Positions 10,394 to 20,627 of a stretch of DNA of 64,000 nucleotides are shown one piece after another. A program made the position numbers and the translations under genes. The stretch is from Porphyra umbilicalis (Eukaryota; Rhodophyta; Bangiophyceae; Bangiales; Bangiaceae). How positions within the stretch are numbered: the stretch's first letter is position 1; the number at the start of each line of letters is the position of its first letter. Location: NCBI GenBank assembly GCA_002049455.2, contig KV918852.1, forward strand, positions 62,001-126,000. The letters run 5' to 3'. Below the pieces are notes generated by a model that worked only from the letters and a program-made list of their open reading frames with translations, did not search any database and was not told the DNA's origin.

Positions 10394-12270
10394 CGTGGGA
10401 TGCCGCAGCTTCGGTCGGTACTTGCGTGTCGAGCTTCGTCCGCCGTCCGCGTCGTGCCCAGGTCGTAAAACGAGTCGCCGGTACAGCGTCTGCTGCAGTG
10501 CGCTCTACAAAACGGGTCCCAACCAGAGGTGCATGCGCTCATAAAACGCTGGTGCTGCGTCGGAAAGGCGAAGGCGACCACGGCACTGCTGCAACAGAAA
10601 TGAGTGACGCTGCGCGGGGCCCTCCGAACACTGACACCCTTCGCTCCTCATTTTTGGCCTGTTGATGGCCCTCAAACCACCCTGTGTGCGAAGGCATGCT
10701 GCTAGCGGTGCGTGGCCCTCATATTTGGCCTGCTGATGGCCCTCAAAGCAACCTTCGGTCGGAGGCGTGCTGCTAGCGGTGCGTAGCCCGCGGATATTGG
10801 GCGATGCAAAGCCGCAGCCAGAAAGGCTCGCCGCGGGCCCCACGCGCGGGGCCCAGAGAAACGGCCACGCGGGCTGCCCTCGACAGCACGGATTACGCTG
10901 AAGGGGGACCGGCTTGCTGCCTCTTTCGCGCAAATCGCTCGGGTCTGTCAGGCAGGCAGCACGCGGCCGTTACACGGTCAAAAAAGACTCACCGGCTGCG
11001 TCGTTGGCGCCCATCTGCATATAGAAGGGAGAAATCGGCCGGTTCGGGTACTCAGCTGTCTGATCTGAGGCCTCAACATGGAGCGCATTAGGCTTCAACT
11101 GAGAGCGCATGCGTGATTCATGGCCCTGGCTACCTGTGTGATTCATGGCCCTTGCTACACCTTGTTACGCTATGTGCAGGTGAGACACGAGACAGGGGCG
11201 GCTGCCCACGTATCCCGAAGCCAGAACCTCGGATACCAGCAATGTAAGCATTCATGCACGTGCACAGCCTTGAGTGGATCTCCGAGCATCTTTGCCTGGC
11301 TCTTGATGGTCCCTCCCGTTCACGCAAGCGGACCATTTGGCTGACACTGGGTGCCCTGCGTCAGCAAGGGCTCAACGCCGCTGTCCCGCCCACAACGTAT
11401 TTCGGGCCACTGGGTCTCAGATCGAGTCGGTCCGTCCAACTGGGATTCGGCCACCGCCTGCGGTCCGGTCGTGGAGGCACACCACCCCACTTGATCCGAC
11501 TATTTTTGCATTGCGACGCGTGTTGCAACCGCCTCACACGCCAACCTAGATTTGCGATATTTCTTCTGATCTACCGAAGTTGTATCCTATCACGTGATTC
11601 GTTTATTGCAAACCGCGACAAAAACGGCCGCGCGGCAGTGCTTTCGTGGCCTTCGATTGACTCGGCCGAGTCGCACTGCAGACAAAGTCTCCCCGCAACG
11701 GCGAACCCGCCCCCGTGATGAGACTCTGTGGTTTCGGCCCCGTCAAGGTTTGCGCAGCGTGCCCTCGACGGCGACGCTGCCGTCGTGCCCTTGACGGGGA
11801 GGCTGCCGTCGATACGGGGGCTTGTCACTGGGAGACTGCGGCAGACCCATCAGGGGGTCTACGGTCATTCCACAGCCGCGCCCGCCACCGCTTCCCGCCA
11901 TATCATACTCCCTGCTATCCTCCAGCGTCCTATTAAAGTCTCTTGGCGCCAGTAATCGGCCGGCTGACAAAGAAAAATGATTTACAACACAGCAGGCTGT
12001 CTGCCAAAGCCGCAGAGATACAACACCAAACAGACAACGAAGAGACGATAGCACCAAGAGTACATACGGCCGACGGCCCTCTCATAAGGCAGACGGCCCT
12101 CCCCTCGTACCTCTCCTGCCCTGTGACCGCTTGCTCCCCTAGACGGCTCAAGCCAAATAAGTGCAGCGCAGTGACGAGAAAGGCGGCCCGGCGTGGGCCG
12201 GCGCAGGCGTCCCGGCAAGGGCCGCTCGTCATTCTTGTCACTACAAGAGAAAGCACGTTGCAGCGCGTCT
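10394..12270. other. no gene recognised
   Basis: Mixed-composition sequence without a convincing coding region. It includes the 71-bp tandem repeat at 10650 and a short direct repeat (GTGATTCATGGCCCT, at about 11112 and 11140). Open frames around 11250-11720 and 12190 are short and show no family features. Confidence 0.4.
10650..10805. repeat. 71-bp tandem repeat, just over two copies
   Basis: TTTGGCCTGTTGATGGCCCT at 10653 recurs with one change at 10724, and the start of a third unit is visible near 10795. Each unit ends TGCTGCTAGCGGTGCGT. The unit length is 71 bp and copies differ at several positions. Confidence 0.8.
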
Positions 12271-12830
12271 TCAGGACGCAGCGTCCTCCTTGTAGACCTC
12301 GACCTTAGCCTCTACCTTGGCCTGCTGGCGGTCGACGTCAACATCAGTCACACCACCGTCAGTCGCCGTGCGGTTGCAGGCTTGGGTGGCCTTGTCCGCC
12401 GACACCGGCCCGTCCGCTGCCGTCGACAATCGAAACACCCTGCTGCGGGTGCCTTTGGTGGCCTCGTCCGAGGCCATTGTAGCGGCGTAGTTCATGCAAA
12501 TGGCCTGCGCCAGCCGGCGCCGGTGTCTTGCAGACTTTTCCATCTTCGCCAGAATACCAGGGAGACGGCGCGCCCCCTCTGGGGCGGCTGCGCGGGCACG
12601 CTCCAGGACGGTCTCCCGGGTACGCTCGAGGCCGGCCGCGCCGGCACGCTCGATGCCGGCCGCGCGGGCACGCCGGGGGCCAGCCGCGCTGCTTGCGCTC
12701 GCGAGCGAGTGCGAGTGCGGGTGCTCCATGGTAGAGACGACGTGGCCTGGTCGGCGGCCTTCACAATGGCGCCTTGCACGACCGCCGCTGTGCCCAGTGA
12801 TCCGCGCGTGCCACGTCCGGTGGACTAAGA
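12271..12830 (-). CDS. unrecognised Ala/Arg-rich protein fragment
   Basis: On the minus strand a frame beginning VVQGAIVKAADQATSSL (about 12790) appears to pass into a second frame. That second frame has three to four degenerate 10-residue repeats of the type ARAAGIERAG / AAGLERTRET / ARAAAPEGAR. These are followed by RLPGILAKMEKSARHRRRLA, NYAATMASDEATKG and a Lys/Asp-rich tail ending VEVYKEDAAS at the stop at 12271. The DNA repeat unit under the peptide repeat is about 30 bp. No domain was recognised. A transposon-encoded protein is as likely as a host gene, and the N-terminus was not found. Confidence 0.3.
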
Positions 12831-13690
12831 AGTGGGAAGTGAAGAATCTCTTCAGCACAACCCAGGTCCAATCGCGACCCTTCCCTCGGGTCTTCATCAC
12901 ACCTGGTGGGGCGTGGACCGACACCAACAACGTGAGGGCCACCTCACTCGGCCCGAGAACGGGCCTGCCCAGGACCTTTCTGCTATTATCCCAGTGTGAG
13001 GGTGGACAGCAAGGCCCCGCAGACCTGCACTTCCAGGGACAGAAACGGGCATCCTGAACGAGTCACCGTCAACTGCGGTGCACTTGCCGTGCCCTCAGTG
13101 GATATTCGAGTGACGTTCTCTGGCTGGTCCGTTTCGTCACGGCTGGCCTCACAACGTAGGTGTCGCCGTCGCCTTCGAAAACGAGTCGACCCGAAGAAAA
13201 CGGAAATCTGATGAGATGACGGCGCTTCGACCACTCTGAGGCACGTGGTGACCTGAAACGTGTCCTTCTCATGACGGATCATCGCCGGAATGACTGCATA
13301 TTCACGCTAGAATGGACATTTGAACCTGATCCGTGTTATACAGTTCAAGACGATTGAAGGGCGATCGGCCGCTCAAATGACGACGAATGACGGGGGACAC
13401 GCAGCGCCCTTCTAACGGTGATGCGAGATGTCTGGTTCCGTGAGTTCGGAAGGTTGCAACTACCAACGTCGCCTTCGCATTCCGCAAACCAATTTATACA
13501 GTAGCCCCCGTTTTTCATCAAATACACTGGGTCTGCCAGATCCTTTGTGGAACCCTTTCGGAAAGAGCTCGCCGTGGCTCGACACCCAATCACAGGCGTA
13601 CACGACGACATACGTGGCGCTCTCAATTTATGTGGAACTGGCGCGATGCGGACGGTGTTGGTACCGCTCTTAAGAGTACATGGTGTAGCA
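12831..13690. other. no gene recognised
   Basis: Unique-looking sequence with only short open frames. Weak similarity between about 13610-13690 and the sequence upstream of 55274 suggests that repeat X may begin somewhat earlier than annotated. Confidence 0.4.
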
Positions 13691-14205
13691 AAGCCAACGC
13701 GCACAGAAAGTTGGCCAGCAGATAGGCAGGGCACCGTGGGGAGGTAGCCGCATATCGGGTCCTGTGAAGTTGAAGGGGCAAAAATCGTAGGAAAGAAGCG
13801 TCTGTACGCTTAGCGACTCGGCTTTTCGATCCCACGACCCTTCAAAGCACCCCGTACAAGTCTCTTAAGAAAAATGGTGTTTTGGTCAAGCTCCGCCCGG
13901 ACATGTCGTTTGCTCCTCCCTCTTGCACCGGGTGGAAGCATGTAACAGGGCGATAACCAGACTATACGGACCCCGAACAAAGCTGCACAAAAATGGTTCA
14001 GGGTACTGTAGGAGATGTGCTGTGCTGTTTTTTTCGCAAGAAAACATGCAGAACTACTGTAGGCAGCAAGAGAAACGCAATGCGCATCCCACTGAAATAA
14101 ACGGTGTCATAGAAAACACCGAATCCGCTGGACTGAGCAGTGTTTGTACCGATCTGCCGACTCGACGGTATCTGAAACACTGTCAGAGGAGGGCCATTCA
14201 CACTG
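13691..14205. repeat. dispersed repeat X, copy A (uninterrupted)
   Basis: This stretch aligns over its whole length with 55274-55694 plus 58970-59072. Shared blocks include GCACAGAAAGTTGGC at the start, TAGGCAGCAAGAGAA in the middle and CCATTCACACTG at the end. In copy B the alignment is interrupted by a PIF/Harbinger element, so copy A shows the empty site (near 14106-14110). No terminal inverted repeat or transposase was found in it. A minus-strand peptide with RYAATS-x-RC and LLANFLCA is similar in the two copies, which may be a coding remnant or plain DNA identity. Confidence 0.75.
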
Positions 14206-15693
14206 CGAGGCGGTATGATTACATCTCGCCTCCGCCATCGCCCGCTGACCGGTGCCGGCTACTGCTTTTATATCCTCAAAAGGTGTCTGCACAGGCCCTA
14301 CCCCCCTGCTCGTGGGCATCCCCAGAGGGGAAGGGAGGCCTTCGACAGGCACCCAACAGGCTGCCAACAGGGGGGCACGCTTCCACACCCCCCGAGTGCC
14401 AGCAACAAAGCAAAGTCCCAGCGCCCTAGCGGCTACGGGGGCCCTCCGGCGCCCCTACGTAGGCGCCTGGTAAAACATCATGACGAGGACGGGTACTCCC
14501 AAAGTGCGTCGGCCCGTCAAAGCACGCAACAACCGCCACGTGGCGCCGCCCGGCCCACCACCGGCGGCGCGCAACCCAGCCAATCAGACGCCGCGCGCAG
14601 TTCCACCACACCACCGCAGCCCGTCATTGGCCACCGCCAAGGACCCTATCACGCCGTGCGCGAGGTTGACGCCATGGCTGACAGTGGAAAAAATTGTTGA
14701 TTCACAGTTGTGTACACACCCGCACTTTGATAAATAATTTGCCTTTTCCAGTGCACGTTGCGGGAGTTCTTGATCAAAATCGTCCCGGGCCGGCTTTTTT
14801 GCGTCCTACGCTGTTCGGCGACGTCCTGAGCTTGTCTCATGACTATGAAAAGAAGCACACAGGTCCGCCCGACCATTGTTCGAGTTTGCTCGAGGTCGCG
14901 ACGTCTTCATCGTCCGTACGGTCCGCGCGAGCAAATCGTGGTGAAAAAAGTACGGGAGGGCAGGTGCGGCGTTTGCGGGGTCGTGACGGCAGTGCAGTGC
15001 CCCTCGTTCGTTGCTGGATCCACCACGAGCTCGTTTTTCACTCTCATTCCTCGTTCAGAATTTGCACAACCCCTCGTACACACCTCTGTGGAGGGTTTTT
15101 CTTGTCAAGAACTCGTAAAAACATGTACACGGTCACATCCGAGCATTTTGCACCGACTTTCTGGATGCATCAGAAGCGTCATCAGAGGCGCTTTCCATGG
15201 TTTACAGGACCATACTGTGAATGCCCGCATGCCACAGTATCCATATGCTCAACAAGTGCGAACGAGCTCTCCATTTCCCCGAACGAGGTGGCTACGAGAG
15301 TTCTGCACGCTGCATTAGAAGACCCTTCTAGTCGCGTGCGTATCAATCCATGCATGGGGTGTCGAGGTGCTGTACAAGTATCTGTTTTTCAAATTTAGCT
15401 TTCCATCCATGCGACTTGACGGTATTTATTGCCACGCCTCGGAGCAGAGACTGTCGTCCTATGACCGGCGATGGGGAATAGCTGTCATATTGTGATTGCC
15501 CATTCGACTCCCTGCTGCGGCGTGTGCCAAATAAGGATGCATGCCACGGGAAAATGCGGCTTTCCGACTCTCGCGACAGTGGGGTGTTGCGGCAAGATCC
15601 ACACTACCCGGCAGGTTCGTCTACTTCGCGCTGGATGCTCGCCGCTGCTGGGTCGCAGCCGCTCCTTTGCTTGCCCGCCGCCGCCTGGTGCTT
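14206..15693. other. no gene recognised
   Basis: Mixed sequence. GCTTTTATATCCTC near 14266 looks TATA-like but no supported gene follows it. Frames in 14694-15400 are long by chance and show no domain or consistent codon use. Confidence 0.35.
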
Positions 15694-15900
15694 CTACCAG
15701 GCCCTGTCATAGGTATCATTTCTCAGATCTAGTACATTCTTACCGTCTCAAATTGCATCAAGTACAGGTAATCGAGTCATTTATTTCCAGTATCGGTAAT
15801 AGCCAATGAAAACGGACGCGAAGTATGGGTATCGGGTATACTTCAAATTCCAGGGTATACCTTTGAATGTCGAATCTTTGATTGCGCCTAAGCTTCGTGT
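15694..15900. repeat. end fragment of a GTAT-rich MITE family
   Basis: ACCAGGCCCTGTCATAGGTA near 15694 matches the terminal repeat of the element at 49931-50460 (CCAGGCCTCACCAAGGGTAT). It matches even more closely the inverted end near 24556. The following 200 bp are AT-richer than their surroundings and full of GGTAT/GGGTATAC words, as in that element. The opposite end was not located. Confidence 0.4.
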
Positions 15901-17880
15901 CAGGTTCCGCATATCTTTTGGGACGGCTTGGAAACGTGCAGCGTGCACCAATCACATGTCTGCATACAGTCTGGAGACGCTGTCGGCGAGGACGTGCTCG
16001 CGGCCGGTCGCGTCAACGTTGGCAGTCTTGCATCTACTGTATCCCGAACCGCCCCGACTTCGCACTCTGGCCCCGCAACCGAGAGTGGCTGCTCGCCGCG
16101 AGGGCTGCGGCCGCGATTCCGCCGTCTCCACCGCCAACGCCGCTGCCGTCGCTGCGGCCGCCGCCACCTCCCCACCGACCGCCGCGGTGCGCGTCGCTGC
16201 CGCCGACGAAGTGGCGGCGGGAGTCTGTGCGGTCGGCCGCGGCTGTCCCCGACGGCCGCATCGACAGCGGCTCGGCGGCCGAGCTGGACGATGAGCCGCT
16301 CGTGCGGCGGCGCGCCACGCTCGACGGCGTCGCTACCACGCTGGCGGTGGGTGGCGGTACCGACGGCCACCACCGACGGCGGCGTCCGCAGCGGCTCGAG
16401 GGCCGATTAGGACGATGTGCCCTTCATGCGGCGGTGCGCGACGATCATCGCCACCGCCACCGCGTTGGCGACAGGCACGCCCGTTCCCGCTTGCGGCCGC
16501 GCGTTCGTGGCGCGTCGGCTGGTGGCGACCCTTCTCCGACCGGCGGGTGGGCCATCGCCCATTGACGGCCGACACGACCTCTGAGGAGGCGCAACCCGAC
16601 CCGCCGCCAACCCCCTAGGCGACGGAGGTAGCGGATTTCTCCCATTCGACCCTCCCCTCCCCGTCCATCACGTTTTGCGTGTGATTGGGACCTACGGCGC
16701 CCGTGCACACGTTTGCGTGCCGCAGAGAGGTCCATCTCGAGCGGCGCACGCTCCTCGCTCCCAACCCTGTGTCGGCCGTGACTGAAGCGCGGTCGCCGTC
16801 GCCAGCGCCGCCGCCGGCGCTTCTGCCGAACTCCCCACTGCAGTCGTGGCCGCCGCTGCCGCCGTGTCCCCGCCCGGCGGCGTGCGCCGCGCCGGCGGAG
16901 GGCAGGCGGCGGAGCTCGTCCCACCCGCTGCCACAGCGGCTTGCCGCGTCGCCCCGCGAGTTGACGCTCGCCGCCGCCACGGCGGTGAGGGCCACTGTTT
17001 GGCCCGCCGCGGCAGGCGGCGGTCGCAGCGGCAGCGGCGTCGGCGGCCGTGAAGGAAAGGGGACGCGGGGGGGGGGGGTGCGCCCGCCCGTGTGGCGTCT
17101 TGTGCGCCGAAAGAGGGCGGTTAGAAAAAGCTGGGGGCGTGGCGACTGCGTCGTCTTGTCGCCGGCTGCAGGTTGGGGGTGGGAGGGAGGCCCGCGGTTG
17201 TATCCTTTCTTTCTTCATGTGCGCTTTCCGCCCATTTCACGGCAGCTCGCGACACCAAAATGTCGGTGAGCGGTGTGTCAAGCGTCGCCAACGCCAAAGC
17301 CGAAGCAGATGCGCACGCGAGACGTGGCGCCGACGTGCAGCTGGGTTGTTGGAGGGGGAGGTGTGAGGCTGCCGTCCACGCGCCGCGGCTCGTCCCCAGC
17401 AACAGGTTGTAGTTGAGCGAGATTGTGATATTGGGCCCATTCCTCCTGCCAGCCGAATGTGACCTGCATCTGTTTCCATTTCCCAGCGCATCCGTGGTCC
17501 GTATGGCGGTCGCTGCTGACGACTTCAGATGCGCTCTGTCGGGGAAAACGAGCATGTGAAATTTATCAATCAAAGAGGACGGCCCGGAAGGGGACGACTC
17601 GGCTTGAGCACGAAGACGGTGTCGTCGACGACGACGGCACGCTTCATTTCAACACCCGTCGTACTTATTCGAACAATTTGTGTGACTCGCACGTCATCAC
17701 ATTGTAATTCATGTCCTTTCTGTGCTTGACCAAGGCGCCAGTCAGGCTCATCTCGGCCTGGGTCCAGGCCTTGCCGCAAACAACTGACGCAGACATGTGG
17801 GAAAGGCGGAGAGGGTACTCGTTATCCTAAAGCCCGTCTGGGGGGGGGGGAGCAAGCGTGTGCGCAGTTCTGATGGGGGG
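15901..17880. other. GC-rich region with open frames on both strands, gene uncertain
   Basis: From 16000 to 17270 the DNA is very GC-rich. A plus-strand frame (15882-16565) with repeated Pro runs competes with minus-strand frames such as one reading MALTAVAAASVNSRGDAASR (from 16995). There is a 124-bp tandem duplication at 16249-16480. A minus-strand stretch around 17290-17470 (PNITISLNYNLLLGTSRGAW) looks somewhat protein-like. I cannot decide the strand, and no family was recognised. Confidence 0.3.
16249..16480. repeat. 124-bp tandem duplication
   Basis: GACGGCCGCATCGACAGCGG at about 16249 recurs as GACGGCGGCGTCCGCAGCGG at about 16374. The copies continue in register through TCGTGCGGCGGCGCGC / TCATGCGGCGGTGCGC, giving an offset of 124 bp. 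On the minus strand each copy reads APPHE-x2-IV-x2-G-x-RAA-x-DAAVG, but in different frames. Confidence 0.7.
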
Positions 17881-17960
17881 AGCCCGTGACCGCTGTGCCG
17901 GGCGACGTGTTTGTGCTCGCCGCTTACCACGCGATGACCTACTTTGACGTGCTGACCGAG
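17881..17960 (+). other. candidate orphan internal exon
   Basis: An 80-bp stretch reading GEPVTAVPGDVFVLAAYHAM then TYFDVLTE is bounded by an AG upstream and a GTACGT donor-like sequence at 17961. The peptide looks natural, but no family and no partner exons were identified. Both bounding G-runs make spurious splice-like signals likely. Confidence 0.2.
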
Positions 17961-20048
17961 GTACGTTGGGGGGGGGGGCGTATGGAGAGCGAGGCACGAA
18001 AGGGCTATGTGCCCGACCCATATGCGCGGCTTGGAAGCGCTGTGACATTGGCTACTGATGCTGGCCGTGACGGTGCGAACGAGCCCGTCAGAGCTACCTT
18101 CACGCCGCTGCGCGTTTGGCTGACGTGCCATCAAATGGTCCGTGCCCCTCCCCCCCGCGGCAGATGATTCCTCGCGTCTTGGGTTTTGGTGTGTTCATTG
18201 GCGCCGTGTTCCCCTGCAGGCGCGGCGTTTATGGTGTGCTCGTCTGCAGCGTCAACATGTGCGGCAGGGGCGCGTGGGTGGAGGGCTGGCGTGATGCAGG
18301 CGTCGACTGCGAGGGCGTCGAGGGTACGGGCGCTCGTTGTGATGGCATCGGTGACGTTCTCTTGTGCTGCGTCTGCGCGCGTGGCGGGAGCGTGAGTGAC
18401 GGAGGTGGCTGAGGCAGGGCGTCCCAGGAGGGGGCGTCTGTGGCGAGGGCTGTGGTTGAGGGTGCTCACGTGGTTGGACATCACGTGGCGGGGGTGCGTG
18501 GTACGAGAGAATCGGCGGCGTCTGCGTCGGTCGCCGCGGCCTCCGTAGCGTTCTCGTCGGTCACAGCATCTTGCGTCTAGGGGTCCTATGTTCTGGGTGC
18601 TGGTGTGGTGAAAACGTCAGCGGCAGCAGCGCCTGTCGTGCTCATCGTTGTGGTCTTGTCATTGACAGGTTGTCCGTCGCTGGCGATGGCGTACGTAGCG
18701 GAGGGGGTGAGGCGGGGTGTCGGATGGAGCTGGTTCGGTGGCGCGAGAGTCTGTGGCGGGGACGGTCGTGGTAGGTGTCCTGGTGGCAGGGGCGCTTCGG
18801 GCGCGGGCATCGGTGCAGTGTGCGTCGGTCGTCCAGGCTTCCGTGACGCGTTTTCCGGCGGCCTCTGAGTGCGTGACGGGATAATCTGTTTCTGGATACG
18901 GTGTTCGAAATGCGTCGGCGGCGGGCTCGTCGACACCGCCGGCTCCAGTTTTGCGTTCGTCGGTGCTTTACGCGTCTGGAGCGCGAGAAAATGTAGTGGC
19001 GGCTTCTGCAGCAAGGACGTCGGCGGCGCAGGCGCTCGTAGATGTGATCTCTGTGACATTGTGTTCTTCTGCTTGTGCGTCTGTGGCGCATTCCACATTT
19101 GTCGGTACGGTTGAGGGATGGTGTGCGTGGCGGCGGAGCTGAAGGCCTGGGAGGCGTCGAGGAAGAAGAATTTGCATGTGGGGGGCATGTGGAGGCGACG
19201 CTTGTGGCGGGGCTATTGACGCCATCTGCGCCGGTGCCCGCGGCGTTTGTAGCGTTAACTTTGTGGGCACCAGCGTGAGTCTCTGGAGATTGTGTTGCGG
19301 GGGGCGGCGTGGTGAAGGCGCCGCTGCGACGGGGTCTGCGTGTCTGTCGTCTGTGTAGTTGTCTCATCGACAGCTTGTGCGTCGGTGGCGCGAGTCTGCG
19401 CGGCCGGGAGGCTGATTTGCGCTATTGGCTGCGGCGGCGTCGGCCGTGGGGGCGGCCTTAGCGGCGAGGCTTTGGTTGCAGAAGTGCTCTTGGCGAAAGC
19501 GTATGTGACGCAGTAATCGGCATCGTGTGCTGCGGTGGCCTGGATGTCGATGGCGTGCCCTTTGCTGGCGTTGGTATTTGTGACGGTGGAGTGCTGACGG
19601 GTGCTGGTCTAGGAAGAGCGTCGGCGGCGAGGGTGGCGGTGGTTCGAAGAAACGTGGCGTTGTCGTCAGGGTTTCTGGCGTCTGTGCTTCGGACAAGTGT
19701 GACGGCTGCCGACCTGGTCCTGCTGTCGACAGAGGGTCGTCCGTGGTTCGGTCGTCCACGTCGTTTTTTTCTGCGGCTCGCGCGTCTGTGGCGCGTGCGA
19801 GTGTGAGGGAAGCGTTTGAGGCAAGGTGCGGGTGGCTGGCCGTTGACTGTAAGTGAAATGTAGGTCAGGGGCGTAGGGGGTCGCTTGGTGTCGTGATGAT
19901 ACTTGGGGTGGCAAAGAGCGGCAAGGCCGCTTGCTGGAGATTGGAGGCCCAGTGCGCCTTGACAGAGGGTTCCTGCGTCGGCCTTTGACGTCGGTGTGCC
20001 GACGGCTTTGTTGTGTTCCACACTGACAGCGTGTGAAGATATTGCTAT
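17961..20048. repeat. degenerate Ala/Thr-coding low-complexity region
   Basis: From about 18170 to 19780 the sequence is a loose mosaic of GCGTCTGTGGCG / GTCGGCGGC-type words without a strict period. Minus-strand frames read as Thr/Ala/Asp-rich strings (ECATDAQAEEHNVTEITSTS, AWTTDAHCTDARARSAPATR) and plus-strand frames as Val/Ala-rich ones. Stops interrupt every frame every few hundred bases. It could be an old, decayed repeat-containing gene or a degenerate minisatellite. I could not decide. Confidence 0.35.
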
Positions 20049-20483
20049 CCTCCAAAAAATGGCGGTTGCAGAGAGAAGGGAGGCAGAGCCGACGACATCG
20101 CATAGAAATGAAGTAGGATTGGCTGTTCGACAAGCCACGATCGTACTATTGGCTGAGAGTTGCCGCCAGTAATCTTGCAAGGCAATCAACGTGTCTTGCA
20201 ATGGTCACGCAGATCCATTGCAACCCACAATGAGAACTCCTGAGATTTTTGGGCCGCTTGCTCGGGCCTGAAGAGAGCATGGAAAGAGTTCTGGTCCAGA
20301 CCAGTGATTTATCATGAGATCAACAAACTTCTTCAGATTTCTTGAGATCCTGATGTGCGTTTCCAGCGCGCAGAGCTGCATGAGGAGACTGTGTAAGGAA
20401 CTCACATGATTTCTAGCCTTTCCATTGGTCCACGTACGCTGTTGAATGATTGCAACCACTCTGCAACCGCCATTTTTTTGAGG
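20049..20483. mobile_element. MITE-like element with 25-bp terminal inverted repeats
   Basis: Positions 20049-20073 and 20459-20483 are inverted repeats of 25 bp with one mismatch, containing AAATGGCGGTTGCAGAG. The 385 bp between them hold no coding sequence. No clear target duplication was seen. The word AATGGCGGTTGCA occurs a third time at 24214, on the far side of the neighbouring hAT transposase. The right repeat here may therefore instead be the left end of a longer hAT element. Confidence 0.6.
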
Positions 20484-20627
20484 TCAGCGATACTGAGATT
20501 GAACGATACCGGCTGTTCTTCGCTCATTGTTCTTGACAGAAGCAATACCGGGCCATGGGTATAAGGCTCTCACAAAAAATAGAGACGCATGTATTGCTAC
20601 CGACCAACAAGAAGCAACCAGCACGAC

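Noticed and set aside
14694-15398. 234-codon plus frame
   Set aside because: Residue order looks random, another long frame overlaps it, and there is no motif.
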